Below are positions 50,801-63,025 of a DNA stretch of 64,000 nucleotides, in pieces. Numbering within the stretch: position 1 is the stretch's first letter; the number at the start of each line of letters is the position of its first letter. The position numbers were made by a program, and so were the translations under genes. The stretch comes from Lepisosteus oculatus. Lineage: Eukaryota > Chordata > Actinopteri > Semionotiformes > Lepisosteidae. The stretch lies in NCBI RefSeq assembly GCF_040954835.1, contig NC_090706.1, positions 22,763,148 through 22,827,147 of the forward strand. Direction: 5' to 3'. Below the pieces are notes generated by a model. It was given only the letters and a program-made list of their open reading frames with translations, had not been told where the DNA came from and did no database searches.

Positions 50801-53800
50801 CGGGGTCTATATGGAGACACAGGCAATGAATTAAAAAACAAATTTCATCATGTTAAGAGTTATAGGGGCACCAGTAATCATAAACTGATAACATGTTTTT
50901 TTGAATGACCACAATCATGTACTGTACTTCTGGTCTGACATTTTGTCACAAAGTTTGGAATTAACTGAAATAGTTTGGTAACACTTTATTTGAATGTTGC
51001 TACATAATTGATTAATAATTCCTTCATAACTGGTACAAAAGACATTATAATCACATGCATAATTCTTTACAGGAACATATGTACAGTAATGACATAATGT
51101 TATGACCTCTTATGAACGTTACGTCATCGGTGCGTGTTTCTGTAAAGTATTCTGAATGTAATTACAATGTCTTGTGTAGCAGTTCTGAAGGGATTATGAA
51201 GTGTTTATGCAGCAACATTCAAATAAAGGATTAACATGTTTTCTCCAACCTCTGTACTTGATTTTCCTGCTGTTGGTTACAATTTTACTCTTGAACATTA
51301 TTTGTTTTCTGTACAATTCACAGTTATGTTTTTGCACGAACAGCATGGTTCAAGAATCAAGGCAGTACAAGTTAAAGCCAGCCCAAATTAATTGCATAAC
51401 ACTAATAAATTCATGGAAACATGTTCAATGTCATTTGCTCTTAATGGCAGGTAGAAGCAAGATCAAAACAGAAGGCATTATGTTTTAAAAAATACATTTG
51501 CTAAAGTAAACTATTCTTATCAGGGAAACAAAATTGAAAAGGTCATGGTTTCACAGCAGCCTAGGTAGGTGATGAAACTGATGTACAGTATATGCCCTTA
51601 CTTGTCCAAAGTGGCCTTGGAGAATGGGATCTGCTTTTCTCTCTGAAGGGGGCGAAGGAGTCAATGTCAGTGCAATAAAACTTTTGAGTAGTGTTTATGT
51701 CCTTACCTCAAAATTAACATGTCCATTAGGTAGACGGTTTGCACATCCTTCATTCAGAAAATAAATGTCTTTAATTAGCAAGCTGAAAAATGGAATAACA
51801 ATCTGGAATGGAAAATTAGAAAAGCAGTAAATTACTATCGTTGGTTATTGTTTATTTGAAAAATGTTAATACAATGATCATTCACTGTAAAATGTGGATT
51901 CTCAATTTTGATACAAGGTCAGAATGATTTTTTCTGCTGTGCATGTTTTTAATAAACAGCACCAGCTACATTTGCTGTTAAAGGGGAGTTTATGACTGTA
52001 TATCTAAAATTTAAATGTATTCTTTTAATTCAGCAGAAAGAAACTTCTGGCTTAACTGCCTTTGTTAAATAAGAGTTTCCACCTCTCCATTGTATCCTAG
52101 CAGACCTAAAGGACTTATTTGTATTCTGTGGGCAGTAGAGGTCAATATAAGAGTGCAATAATACAATAAATACTGCCATTAGTCTTAAGTTGAATCTTCA
52201 AAACTGGGGGAATCACCTTGCTTCATTAAAATAGAAGTTATTACTTTGTGAACCAGGAGAGTTGAGATGACACAAAGGAGAAGAAAACTTTACTTCAGAA
52301 AGTTTTTCTTGGTGCATGATTACCAAACAGATCGCCTTATCACATTCTTAGTGATGTCCAAAAATGATGTCCATGCACCTTGAACATACTGTCCTAATAA
52401 TTACCAGATAACAAAAGTGCAGTTTCTGTTCCTTCTTAGAATGAGCAAATCATGCAGAGAACTTAGAGACTGCTTAGCTAATTCAATTAAGGAGGAACTT
52501 TAGGTGGGCAAGTTTATGTAAACATAAAGTGGAATTTAGCCAGGATATAGTGGACACCTCTGTTCAAAAACAAACAGTGCCAAGGGATCTTTAACAACCA
52601 AATATTTAGAACCTCAATTTAATGTCTCATATAAAGTTTGGCACTTCCTACTTGCTAAATTGCAAAATGGCCTTCCATAATGAGGCGCATTTTTGGGATT
52701 TCAAATTTTTAAAATAAAGAGTTACATTTAGTAGTCCACAAACAACTAGACACAAGACCAAGCCTTCCTTAGCATTTCAGATCTGATCACATTGGGCTAC
52801 AAGAAGGTATTGCTGCTGTACTTAAACTTAAAGAAGTCCAGTTACTACAAGGATGATTTCAAGTGTATACTAGTTTCCAAAGGCTTTCTACATCCAGTGA
52901 AAAACAGTGACTTGGAGGTGTCAACAGATAATAAGATTTAACATATTTCACTGAATTTAACACTTGAAAGCCTTTAATATTCTTTGAGCATGCTCTACCT
53001 TCTCCCTGTTGCTGTTTGCAGTCTGTGATCTATGCGCTGCTCCTCGCAGAGCAGTCCTGTAATTGTAGAAGTTTCCTGTAGGATCCATTTGATGCTGCAT
53101 AGTGGAAGAGACAGAATATTCTCTAAGAATAATGTTAGTGTACCCCAATTGCTTAACAAACTAATCAACAGTAAGTAAAGGTTTTAGTTTAAATATCTCA
53201 GTCTTAATAGCTCCAGCCTTGAGAGTTAATGACAGAACGTTAAATGTTACAAACCATGAAATTTTAAGATATATGATTCCTTGAAATAGATATTGAGCAG
53301 GCAGCTAAAGCTCTGAAGTATAATCAGATATATAACTTTTCATTGAATACTTAAAAAACATGCTCACACAGGCATTTGGCATAATGAAGGAGTTGGAGAA
53401 GTATGAAATGAGGAATATGGTCAGAATTTACCTCCAAAATGAAAAATTTTGCAGTTTTAACTTTTCCCCAGGTTTTCTTCAGCCGTGATACTGGACTCAT
53501 ATTCATGCCAGCTAAAAGAACAGGAGAAATAAATATATGTATATACAGAGTGGATATAACCAGGTCAGCTCAAGGATGCAAATGTGCATGTCTTATGATT
53601 ACAAAATGTGTGCTCATCATCGTAATACACACCACAGATTTAAAACCTCCTAGTATAATAAACTGTTGACTACAGTTGTGAAATCCACCTGTCCTGAAAG
53701 TTTTACATTTTCTGAATCATATCAGGACAGAAACAAAGAAAAGTATGATTGTGCCAATAAATGGTCCATTGAAGTTTAAACAAGAATGCAAAAATTCTAA

Positions 53801-56800
53801 TTTTCTTTCTAATGCTACTGTATAATGAAGTTTCACATACATTTCACAGGAAATTGGTCACTTATAGTAGACCCTAAAGAATAGTGAGAAACTACATTTA
53901 ATATTCCCCTTACAGGGATGCAGTGTTAAAGGTCCCTAATTGTATCTACAACAATTTAAATCAGTGGTTCTCAAACTTTTTGGACCAAGCACCACCCCTG
54001 ATCAAACCAAAGCATCCAAGTACCACCTATAAGTCATCTTCTCATAGGAACCACAGAAAATCTCAATGACCAACATGAGCGTGTGCGCACACACACATAT
54101 AATAAAAATAGCACTGAGCACTTGTAGCCATTTTCTGACGCTTCCTAACACTTACAGTGCTGTCTGTGTCAAGTTCAGCAACAGAGCTAGTGTTAGTGGC
54201 CAATGTATTATCCTCCTTGTTCCCAACAGGTGTGCGTGATCTATCGGAACTGGCGTCAGTACTCTTGGCGTCTATTCCTTTCAGCCATGACATAATACTT
54301 GATTTTTGAAAAGTATTTATTTTCTATCATTTGTTCTGTTGGCAAATGTGGCGCTAAGCTCTGTCTCTGAAAGCTCAAGAGGAGTATGAACACTCAAGTT
54401 TTAGCCTGCGCTGTATCGACTTAGATATTTGAACATAAACTAATCTTATTAAAATTGAAAATATGAAAACCCATCTCAAGCTTTCTGAAACCGATTAAGT
54501 AAATTACAGATGAAAAAATTACATAATTTTAATTATTCAATTTTTAATATCCAGTTTTTCAGTGTACAAAACTCGTTTCCAGGGTCATCTTGTGTACCAC
54601 AGTTTGAGAACCACTGTTTAAATTATTTACTTGTTAAAATCAAAGCTTCAATGGGGCCAAATCCTCTGTCACCGCAATATCTCCTTTGAGCTTCTGAACG
54701 AGATAAGCTTTTCATACCTGTGGTCACAACTTTAGACATGCAGAGTGTCAACTTCACCTACTCTTCTAACAAAGGAAATATCCAGAGAAAGTACAAAGCA
54801 AAGGGGGTTTACGCTGACTTGCACAAAAAATCCTGTCCAATTTGCCACATTTTCCATTACTGATGTTAAGCTTTAATTTTCACCATTCAGTGCAGTATGG
54901 AACTTACAGATGATGGCCATAAGTGAGTTGAAGTTGCCAATGTTAAAACACTCGCGAGCCACGTCGATGAAGAACTCAATTACTTGTGCTCTCTGCTTCT
55001 TCTTTGCTGGCTGCAAGAAACAATCAGACGTTGTTACATTGAACCACACTGTCAGTTGCGTCAGCATGCATAGGCTGCAAAGTAACAAGTAACAGGTTTA
55101 TTCCATGCTGAAAAGAGAAGAAAGAAAACACAATGTTTCGGCCGTGAAGCCTTCTTCAGGTGTGTTTTACCTGAAGAAGGCTCCACGGCCAAAACATTGC
55201 GTCTGCTTTCCACACTGTCAGTTGACACTTCAGCCATCCTTTCTTTAACCACATAAGTCAAATGAGAACAAATACTCATATACAGTCACTAATTCTCAAA
55301 AGTGAGAATGCACAACTTAGTCATTTTTTAATCAGATGCACTATTGTTAGTGTAGTCTGCTGTAAAAACCTCCAGTGGTACTTCAATATAGTTGAGTTTG
55401 GAGAAAAAGAATCCTTTTCATTGAAAAGAAAACTTACAAATTACCTGATTAAGTATATGTGAAGTAATTCACTAGGGGGCGCTAAAACATTATATTGAAG
55501 CATAGAACTAAAGTACATACAATAAGTGAAGTGCATGGATCCTGAAGAATAATCAACCATTAAAACCTGTTAATCATAAAGAAATAACTAATCAAGATAA
55601 CAATTAGGCTAAACCACATGCTGTGTCTTATGTGTATGTTGCCTCCAAAAAAAACAAGAAACATTTTTTATGTAACTCAAAAAGAAAAGATGCATTTTGA
55701 AATAGTTTATATTTTTAATAGTTTAGGAAGAAATCACAAAAGTTTTGTATGTTGTTTCTTCCCACTTATTTATGTTTTAAAAAGTCATAATGTACAGAAA
55801 GTTGTTTGTGCAGTAGTTACTATCCTTGATATAAGAGAAACAGTAATGCTACTGCTGTGTCACACGTTGCAAACAAAGGTCTACAGCCACCACTAGCCTC
55901 TCTGGATAGACAGCAAATAAAGTAGACTGTAGTGAAAAAACATTTGTACACACCATGCAGATATCTGTGGCTACAAGATAACAGAGCCTGTTGAACCACT
56001 TCACATAGGCTTCTAGGTTGCTGGTTTTCTTTTGTTCACTAAAACATGGCTGTAAACAAGAAACAAGATATAAACAAAAAGACTTGATAAACTTTTGAAA
56101 GAAATATGCCTAGAGAACAGTTATTTTAAAATATACAAATATTCAAATTCTTAACTGTTTAAGACAATGAGGTTAAAGCATTTCTGATCAAATATGTTTA
56201 AGTAAAATATGTTTGTATAGAGAAAAAAAGCCTGTTAGAAGGTCTGGTGCCTTTTGAGTTGTTTACTTATTTCAAATTCAGCAGTGCTTTGGCCTTTCTT
56301 TTATTAAGAGAATTAACTGCTTACATAAATGTTCTTTGCTTTCTGTTTGTTCCCAGAACCTAAGGGGTTTTGAAAATTCAAGCAGATACTGTGCTCTCCT
56401 GAGACTACTGAATACTAAAGCACATTCTAAAAAGAGGGCTTTTAAAAGTTTCAATTCAAGTGTATTTGTTATTTTAGCTTGAAAAAAGCAAATATTAGAA
56501 AACTGTGTACTGTATTTACTCTTAAGATATCCCTTGAGTATTTTTTAACTACTTCTTTACTATTTGTTATTATTAGACACAAGGTATTATCTGACCTCTA
56601 TTATTGCAGCAAATACTGCATATATTGAGTATACCTGTAGGCTTGTCTGTCTATATGTTTTCAACAATCAAATATCATAAAAGAGCCTGTAATAATTTAT
56701 ATGTTTAGAAGATTTTGTTTAATGTTTTTCTTGGCCAAATTTAGAAAAACATTAAAAGGTATTTCTGTTGAGACCAGATTTTATTTACCAAAATAACCAT

Positions 56801-59800
56801 TGAACATTTTCAAGCTTTAGATATGTTTTTAAAGACTGTCATAGGATATTCAGAAAGGGTAATAAGATCACTTTATTGGCCATATACAATTTCTTGTATT
56901 AGGAATTTTTTTCGCACCCCCCAACTTGCTCTCCATGAGACACAAGGACAGGGAGATAAACTTGGGGTCAGAGCACAGGGTCAGCCATTTATACAGTGCG
57001 CTGGAGCAGTTGGGGTTAAGGGCCTTGCTTAGGGGCCCAACGGAGTAGCATTCCTCTGCCGGCCGTGGGATACGAACCAGCAACCTTCCAGCCACAGGCG
57101 CAGATCCTTAGCCACAGAGCCAACACCCCACCCCATGGTAATGTTTTATTTACATCATTCTCTACCTGCATACCGAAACCATATAATTATATCACTCACA
57201 GTGAGCAGCTTTTGTTTCACTGTTTTTTTTAAATATTGCAACAGGTCTCCTGCTATCATGATCTCATTGTTAATAAGCTCATGTCTTATCTGACTAATTC
57301 CTTTCTCCTGTCCATCACTAACTCACTGTGGTGCCTACAGATGCTTCCTTAGCAGGCACTCTTCTGGAATTCTTCACAACTTTCTCCAAACAAGTTGAAC
57401 ATGGATGACTAACAAAATTTGTTTTCCCACAGATACTGAAGATAATCCAGCAGATTTGGGTCTTAAAAAGTTAATACATACCTATCAGAGTGTTTTGAAT
57501 ATGGTACAGTATATTTCATTATTTTGTAGTTAATGAAAACAACAGTTTCTACAGATCTAGCTATTCAAAATGTGCAAGGTACGCTGTCTTAAAATGCGGT
57601 GGGTGTGGCGCAATATACGGGATTATACCGCATAATTGAAATATGATAACGGTACCCGGAAGCAACTTGTAAAACCGCCAGTTGGAGCTAATAAAGCTTA
57701 ACGTCTCATGTACAGCCTTTGAGCTGTCGCCAGAAAACGCCTGGTTTTGAATCCCAGTCACTGCTGAGTGACAATCTTTTTCCAATTAAGAATTTAAGTT
57801 GTATACTCTTTAGACCTTTAATAATTTTAAACTGTGTATTACAGCATGTTAATCATTAAACATTAAAATGTCAGTATATTTTATAAAAGCAAGATTGCTC
57901 AGTTGGACAAAACTACACCACCTTCCACCTTCATCATAAATAATTTAATCATAAATATTTTATGCATCAAAGTCTTTAACTTGTTAACTTACAGTGGGAT
58001 CTGGTTTTAACGTGCTTGTTCTAACATTATTAAACTTCTGTACTTCATAAAAAGTTATAACATTTTATCCTTTTCTAAGAATGCGTAGTAAGAACACCAC
58101 TTTCTGTTGTTGTAAAAAGATAAATGTTGTAGTTATTGATCATCACTTGATAGTTATATGAATATGGAATCATATTCATATAACATATTCATGTAACTAA
58201 GCAACTAAAATATTACTGGTGGACATTTCGGACACATTTTGACATCTGTTTCTTTAAAAAAAAACGTTTATTGTCCTTGTAGTGGTAATGGACAAAGCAC
58301 TGCACCCAATGGTTCAAAGCGCGATCAGAGTATCACTTTCGGTTTGTTTCTTATATAGTGAATACTGGCGTGAATTTGTGTATCTGGATAAATTAAGTGA
58401 CTGTATTGTGATTAAGGATTTCTTCGCAAAATTCTTTTAAGTTAAACAAAGTTACAATTGGCACTCTGAGATTCTGACTGATTTAATGCCCCTCATTTAG
58501 CTGAAACAGATAAAGAAATCATGAAGTAGTTATATGTATTGGAAGGTGCTCTGTTTTATTAACAGACACTCAAACCTGTGTTGTACAGTGATATAGATGT
58601 GGGTAATGTCATACCCTTTATAAATGTGCTTATCGCACAAATCCTGCTAAACTAGAAGCATTGCAGAAGGTGATAAACTGTACATTATTTACTGGAGCGC
58701 AGTTGAGTTCAAAGAAGGAAGTTCCCCCTGTTTATTGGTACCAAACATTGATGAGACATCACGGTTCTGTACAGATTACAGAAACATGAATGCTGAAACT
58801 CCACCAGACATCGTATGTACTGATTAACCATAGTCAAGGACCGATGCGCTGTTCCCTTTTGTAACAGGGTTACTCCCTGGAAATTAACCACAAGAGGAGT
58901 ATTATTAGACCATGTTGTGTGGCTCTGGTGGAATTTCTCTGTAAACTGAAAAGTTACAGAGGAGACACGTTGTGTATTGCCTCTTTTTACACTTGTAAGA
59001 ACATTCCAAGGTTAATGCGACACAGAATATATTATTAATAACCTCTTTATTCTGAAGCTGTTAACTCTACTTCACACCTGCATGTCAAGATCCCAGTTTC
59101 AAAATAAAAAAAAACATCAAATGTTTTATTGGATGAGAACGTCATGATTGTTTCGCAAGGATGTGAAATGTGACAATTTGTTACAGTTACCATCAGGAGA
59201 AAAAAAAAAGGTTATTTTTTTATTTATTTGTGGCTTGACAGCTGACACTCCTCCATACACTTAAGTAAAAAATGTACAAAAACGCCAATGTAAAAGTCAT
59301 TTTTACAATTTGTTGAAAATAAAAAGGGTTGTAAAGTTCTCTAAAGCTTTCTCACTCAAGAACGAGAATTCACGTAGGAAGCTGTGTAAGCATGCGTAGG
59401 CAGCAAAATATCAGCTAAAGAGGGAAGAAAATGCTTTCAGAGAAAACAATGTTTCAGGTGTGAAGAATACAAAGCCCAAATTGAAGTCTTTCCCCACACA
59501 CCCTTAGTTTATGCAAACACTTGACTTTCTTATTTGGATGTTAATAAAATTTTTAACTAAGTGTGACATTTAGAAAAAAACAATTTATAATGGTATTTGT
59601 ATAGATGAAACTTTTCTATATTTTTTTTAAATAGAAGCTGTAGAACGGTCTTTACAGTTAGTGGACGGTGCGCTATTTTGTCAGCAACCTGCTAATCTGC
59701 TTAACACCTGTAGAAAACATTATTTTATTTCCATATGGAATGCGTGTTGTGTTTACAAAATTAAAGTGTTAAAAATGTTAAATTAAGTAAAAAGAACTTA

Positions 59801-62800
59801 CAGCTCACACAAAGACTCTAAGATGATCTCGCGGAAGAAAAAACACCTGTTTTTTGTGCATAAAACGTGTTTTTAACTGATTTATATATATAAAGTCTTT
59901 TCATGTTGATTTAAGTGTCCTTCTTTCAGTTGGGTTGCATGAATATTGTTATAATTTCTCTATTATTATCAAATCCCTCAACTCGTTCACTTGTGATAAT
60001 TTTGGAAATATTGTGAAATGTTTCTTTTAACTCGGACTTTGTAATGTTGGGCGCTCTGGACGAGTTAAACTTTGATAAATGTATATCCCACAAGCTATGC
60101 TGTAGTGGCTTTAAAACTATACAACATCGCACTGTTTGCATGTGGCACATCTTTGTTCAAGTTTTAAAACTACAGTATGGAAAAACAAGCGTTAAGAAAA
60201 AACAGGACATTTGATTGCTGGCCGCCTTATGTTAAACAGCAACAATGACAACAGAGCATGTTACTGAAAATTCCTTCCCATCCTCCAGAACTGGCAGAAC
60301 TGTCTATTCTACATAACATTACACAGTGGGGTGTTAACACTCCTAGCCTTGTGAGAAGTATGGAGCTGCGTTACATAAAGTGGCTGCATTGGAATATACT
60401 AGTAGGTAAAAGTTAATTCCAAGCTGGAAAGAAAAGACACAACATCTCCTCTATAAATCTTCAGTTTACAGACCATCCAAGGTAATTTATTATTAATAAT
60501 ATCTTCCATATTGCATTGAAATTGCAATGTTTTTTACAAGTGTAAACCCACCTATTTTCTAACCGCTTTATCAAGGACAGGTAACAGTTTCACCTTTCCC
60601 CCTTCCCTTTACCTGCCTGACTTGTTCCCATTTTTAACTATTTGATGCATAAAAATATAGCATAATGCCTATGCCACTTGCACCTGGGATCAGTTTTATT
60701 CAAACTAAGGTTTCTAAAAATGCAAACAGGTACCAGATATTGTTTAAATAAAAGCCCTGAAATGTTTCACAAACGCAATCTTTAAATCTGTAGGTTGCAG
60801 GCTCCGTGTCATTCATATTTTTATTTCATTATTAGTATCACTTAACATTGAACATGAAAAACACAAAAAATGTTAATATAGTGTACATCATACTTACTAT
60901 TTTATTCTTCAAAAAGTCTTTGTTAGAAGAAAAACTAGTGCCCAAACCGGGTATTGAACTTGGATCGCCTACATAGAACCCCTATCTATGTAGGGGTTCT
61001 ATGTAGGCGACAAACCCGCTGTACCAATGGGCTGCTCCCGAACATAGCTGAGATGAACAGCTTAAAAATGTTTCGAAAGTAAACATGTGTGAATGAGTCA
61101 AATTAAAAATAAAACACGTTTACAAAGAAAGTGGATTACAGTAATACTACCAGCTATATAAATACATATATTTAGATCCTTAAATTAATATCGTTATTAA
61201 TTTCCTTAGATAAGCGATTCCATATTATATTCCCTATTAGTGGATTCTAAAAAGTATGAGGTTTTTTACTGTGCTAACGAGAGCAAGTATTCATAGAAAA
61301 GATTAAAACATGGAACACAGAGGGAGTTTCAGAAATTAAGCAGAGGTCTGGAACACCCTGTCTCAAAAATAGACATTTAATAAATTGAAGTTTGTGAAAA
61401 CAGTGAGAAATCACCCTGTACAAAATACAATTTTAAAATACAAGCAGTTTGAAATTATTAGTTGTTATTAATAAATCACTTAACTTTGAATGTGGTGTGA
61501 TATTTAGAAATACCAATAAAGTCAGTATAGTGTCGATAATATTTACTATTTTAGTTTTTCAAAGAAATGTTTATTTGTTTAAAGAAAACTCCTGGCAGCG
61601 GTTGGGTTCAAACCCCCAACTCCAGCATACAAGGCACACACCTAACCCATTACACCAACTTGCCACTTGACAACTTAAGCTGTAGCTGAAAAGGGCAGGC
61701 AAAAAGTTTCCAAATAATCAAGGGTGAATGAGTCGAATTGATGCAGATGTTTACAAAGAAAGTGTACTACTGTGATAATTTGAGCTATATGAATATAATT
61801 ATATCACATATTATATTAATCAAATTCTAAAAAGTATGCATTTCTTTTACTGTCACAACAATCACAAGTATGCATAGAAAAGGTTAAAACATTATAACTT
61901 TTTATGAAGTATATAAAGTTAATATAGTCAGAAGGAGCACGTAAAAACTTTTCCAAAATAACCAGAGTATGTAACCGAATTAAAGACTTTGATGCTTAAA
62001 ATGTTTAGGAAGAAAGTGGAATACTGGTGGGTATTTTCTATTTAAACTACCAATACCAGCCATATACAGTTTACATAATATGTTCATATTCCTAAATTAA
62101 TATTGTTTATGACCTTCAGACACGCTCCTCTTCTTTTTATGCTGAGCTACTAAAATTGCCCTTTAGTTGTAAAATTCCATATTAATATTCAATATATAAT
62201 ATAATATTCAAGCGGATTTAAACATGCACAGTAAAGAGATTAAATGATTAAATAGTTTCACTAACAACCAATGCACCACAAGTGCCGACTGTCGGTCATT
62301 TTGGCAAGCCAATCACGTACTGTTGTATAACACGCTAAACTGTAGATAATTTCGCACGGTACGGGGTTTTACCATGCATTTTGAATGGCTGCATCTGTAG
62401 GTAACAGCTGTTTTTGTAGCTCATTTTTACAATAGTTATCTCAGAAAACAAATACTGAAATCGTAAAAAAAAAAACATTACAATGTTGCTGGTATCAATG
62501 ATAAAATTATAAATCTCTACTTCTTAAAACTTAAATATAGTGCTTAATAAGCTCAGTTTTAATAAGTTCAATAATACAAATCATATAGAAATTGGAGTTA
62601 GGATTTTAAACATAAGACATTCAAACTCATTCTGCTAAAGAGACAGAAAACAGACAGGGGTTATAGAGCAGCCATAGACTAAAGGTAAAACAAAAAGTTT
62701 TAGTGGGGCACTGGAAGACAAATGAACACAGAATGAAGTAGAACTAATGTGCCTACTTACGTTTTCCACAGTGACCTGAAATGGCATTAGGTTCGCCCGA

Positions 62801-63025
62801 AATATTATAATTATTCCAAGGATATCTAGGGTTCTCTGACAAAGCACAAAAACATCTTATTTTATCATAAAGTGAACTACACCTACAATCTCCTACACTG
62901 CTTGAACTAGATTTCAATCTAGCTTGTAGATTGAAAGAACTTTATTTTACCTTTGTGCCATCCAGAGGATCTTTATGTACAAATGCCTGAACAAATTCCT
63001 CTGGACCAATGTGGCTCAGTCGTTC
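47824..63025 (-). CDS. rasgef1c: rasgef1c: RasGEF domain family member 1C, C-terminal 255 residues (5' part outside window)
   Basis: CDC25-type guanine nucleotide exchange factor for a Ras-family GTPase. Exons in transcript order: 62951-63025, 55954-56049, 54908-55010, 53432-53511, 52999-53094, 51707-51802, 48482-48605, 48223-48295, 47824-47848. All splice sites are AG/GT and all phases agree. The first exon here begins ERLSHIGPEEFVQAFV, near the start of the catalytic domain. Core RasGEF segments follow: LEAYVKWFNRLCYLVATDIC, IEFFIDVARECFNIGNFNSL, SRLKKTWGKVKTAKFF, NYRTALRGAAHRS, IPFFSLLIKDIYFLNEG. The tail is YESESPENQVEKDRWKSLRS then TILGKT and a stop. KKKQRAQVIEFF and the ILGKT end fit RASGEF1C, as I recall the human paralogs, better than 1A or 1B. 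Those two act on Rap2; I know of no settled substrate for 1C. The regulatory N-terminal RasGEF_N part lies beyond 64000. Confidence 0.9.
48606..51706 (-). other. rasgef1c: rasgef1c intron
   Basis: 3.1 kb intron; a palindromic MITE-like repeat sits at 50977-51236. Nothing else is recognisable. Confidence 0.75.
50977..51236. mobile_element. palindromic MITE-like element
   Basis: The left end GGTAACACTTTATTTGAATG and the right end CATTCAAATAAAGGATTAAC are near-complements, and the similarity continues inward (GTTGCTACATAA / TTATGCAGCAAC). The element is about 260 bp, noncoding, in a rasgef1c intron. I cannot assign the superfamily. Confidence 0.6.
53962..54616 (-). mobile_element. hAT-ZBED transposon, shorter internally deleted copy
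   Basis: Same termini as 32521-33869 (CAGTGGTTCTCAAACTTTTT ... GTTTGAGAACCACTG). The flanks ATTTAAAT (53954-53961) and TTTAAAT (from 54617) look like an 8-bp duplication that lost a base. A minus-strand ORF starting MSWLKGIDAKSTDASSDRSR is the serine-rich N-terminal head of a ZBED-type transposase; the catalytic part is deleted. Confidence 0.8.
55059..55209. mobile_element. foldback retroposon, copy 2 (unequal arms, 15-bp TSD)
   Basis: Left arm (about 55075-55160) matches copy 1; the right arm, after GTGTTTT, is cut to about 41 bp (ACCTGAAGAAGGCTCCACGG...). CCACACTGTCAGTTG is duplicated exactly at 55044-55058 and 55210-55224. The minus strand of the left arm keeps the hammerhead-like core CTGAAGA...GGCC-GAAA; the right arm has lost it (AAAA for GAAA). 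Confidence 0.75.
56861..57130 (-). mobile_element. tRNA-derived SINE, second copy
   Basis: Same family as 20727-21009: TGGCTAAGGATCTGCG head and CTTTATTGGCCATATACAAT (plus strand) at the tail. The B-box is mutated (GGTTCGTATCC). It lies in the rasgef1c large intron. Confidence 0.7.
58570..58860 (+). mobile_element. Ty3-like LTR retrotransposon pol remnant
   Basis: Across frameshifts the plus strand gives AYRTNPAKLEALQKV (about 58625-58672), SSPCLLVPN and SRFCTDYRNMNAETPPD (about 58715-58805). This is the spacer and first reverse-transcriptase block of Ty3/gypsy polyproteins. No LTRs, gag or integrase are visible, and stops interrupt it. Confidence 0.65.
59385..59465. repeat. degraded copy of the foldback family
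   Basis: AAGCATGCGTAGGCAGCAAA and ACAATGTTTCAGGTGTGAAG keep the order of the left arm of 19960-20169, with losses. No inverted arm is detectable. Confidence 0.4.
60362..60475. repeat. degraded copy of the foldback family
   Basis: GGAGCTGCGTTACATAAAGT, AGTTAATTCCAAGCTGGAAA and GACACAACATC follow the lead and left arm of copy 1 in the same order. Strongly diverged, single-armed. Confidence 0.35.
60940..61032 (-). pseudogene. tRNA-like sequence with hairpin insertion
   Basis: Matches to both Pol III internal promoter boxes: A-box TGGTACAGCGG and B-box GTTCAATAC. The 5' GCCC pairs with the 3' GGGC. Where the anticodon arm should be, TCGCC ... GGCGA flanks a long perfect hairpin (60965-61010). 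Without that insertion the arm would be a normal 5-bp stem with a small loop. Not a working tRNA as it stands. Confidence 0.45.
61593..61665 (-). pseudogene. tRNA-like sequence, 73 nt
   Basis: TGGCA/TGCCA form the outer acceptor pairs, A-box TGGTGTAATGG is good, and the T-arm region is TTGGG-GGTTTGAA-CCCAA, with B-box GTTTGAACC one base off consensus. The anticodon stem does not pair well. It may be a decayed tRNA gene or a SINE head. Confidence 0.45.

Larger units (their letters stand above)
60840..62060. repeat. degenerate tandem repeat carrying tRNA-like units
   Basis: Two units about 580-630 bp apart share landmarks in order: a TTACTATTTTA stretch, a tRNA-like block, GTGAATGAGTC(A/G)AATT, GTTTACAAAGAAAGTG, TTCTAAAAAGTATG and ATAGAAAAG(A/G)TTAAAACAT. 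A shorter third unit follows at about 61945-62060. The last landmark also occurs inverted at about 58040-58090, so the family has at least one more member nearby. Confidence 0.5.
56050..62950 (-). other. rasgef1c: rasgef1c large intron, repeat-rich
   Basis: 6.9 kb between the exons ending DPLDGTK and starting PCFSEQKK. It holds a tRNA SINE, a Ty3-like pol remnant, two degraded copies of the foldback family and the tRNA-like tandem repeat, all listed separately. No exon is missing here: the flanking residues join as they do in human RASGEF1C. Confidence 0.75.

Noticed and set aside
62635..62847. Minus-strand ORF with a splice-like border near the ERLSHIG exon of rasgef1c
   Set aside because: No similarity to RASGEF1 proteins, and the flanking exons already join directly as in the human gene.
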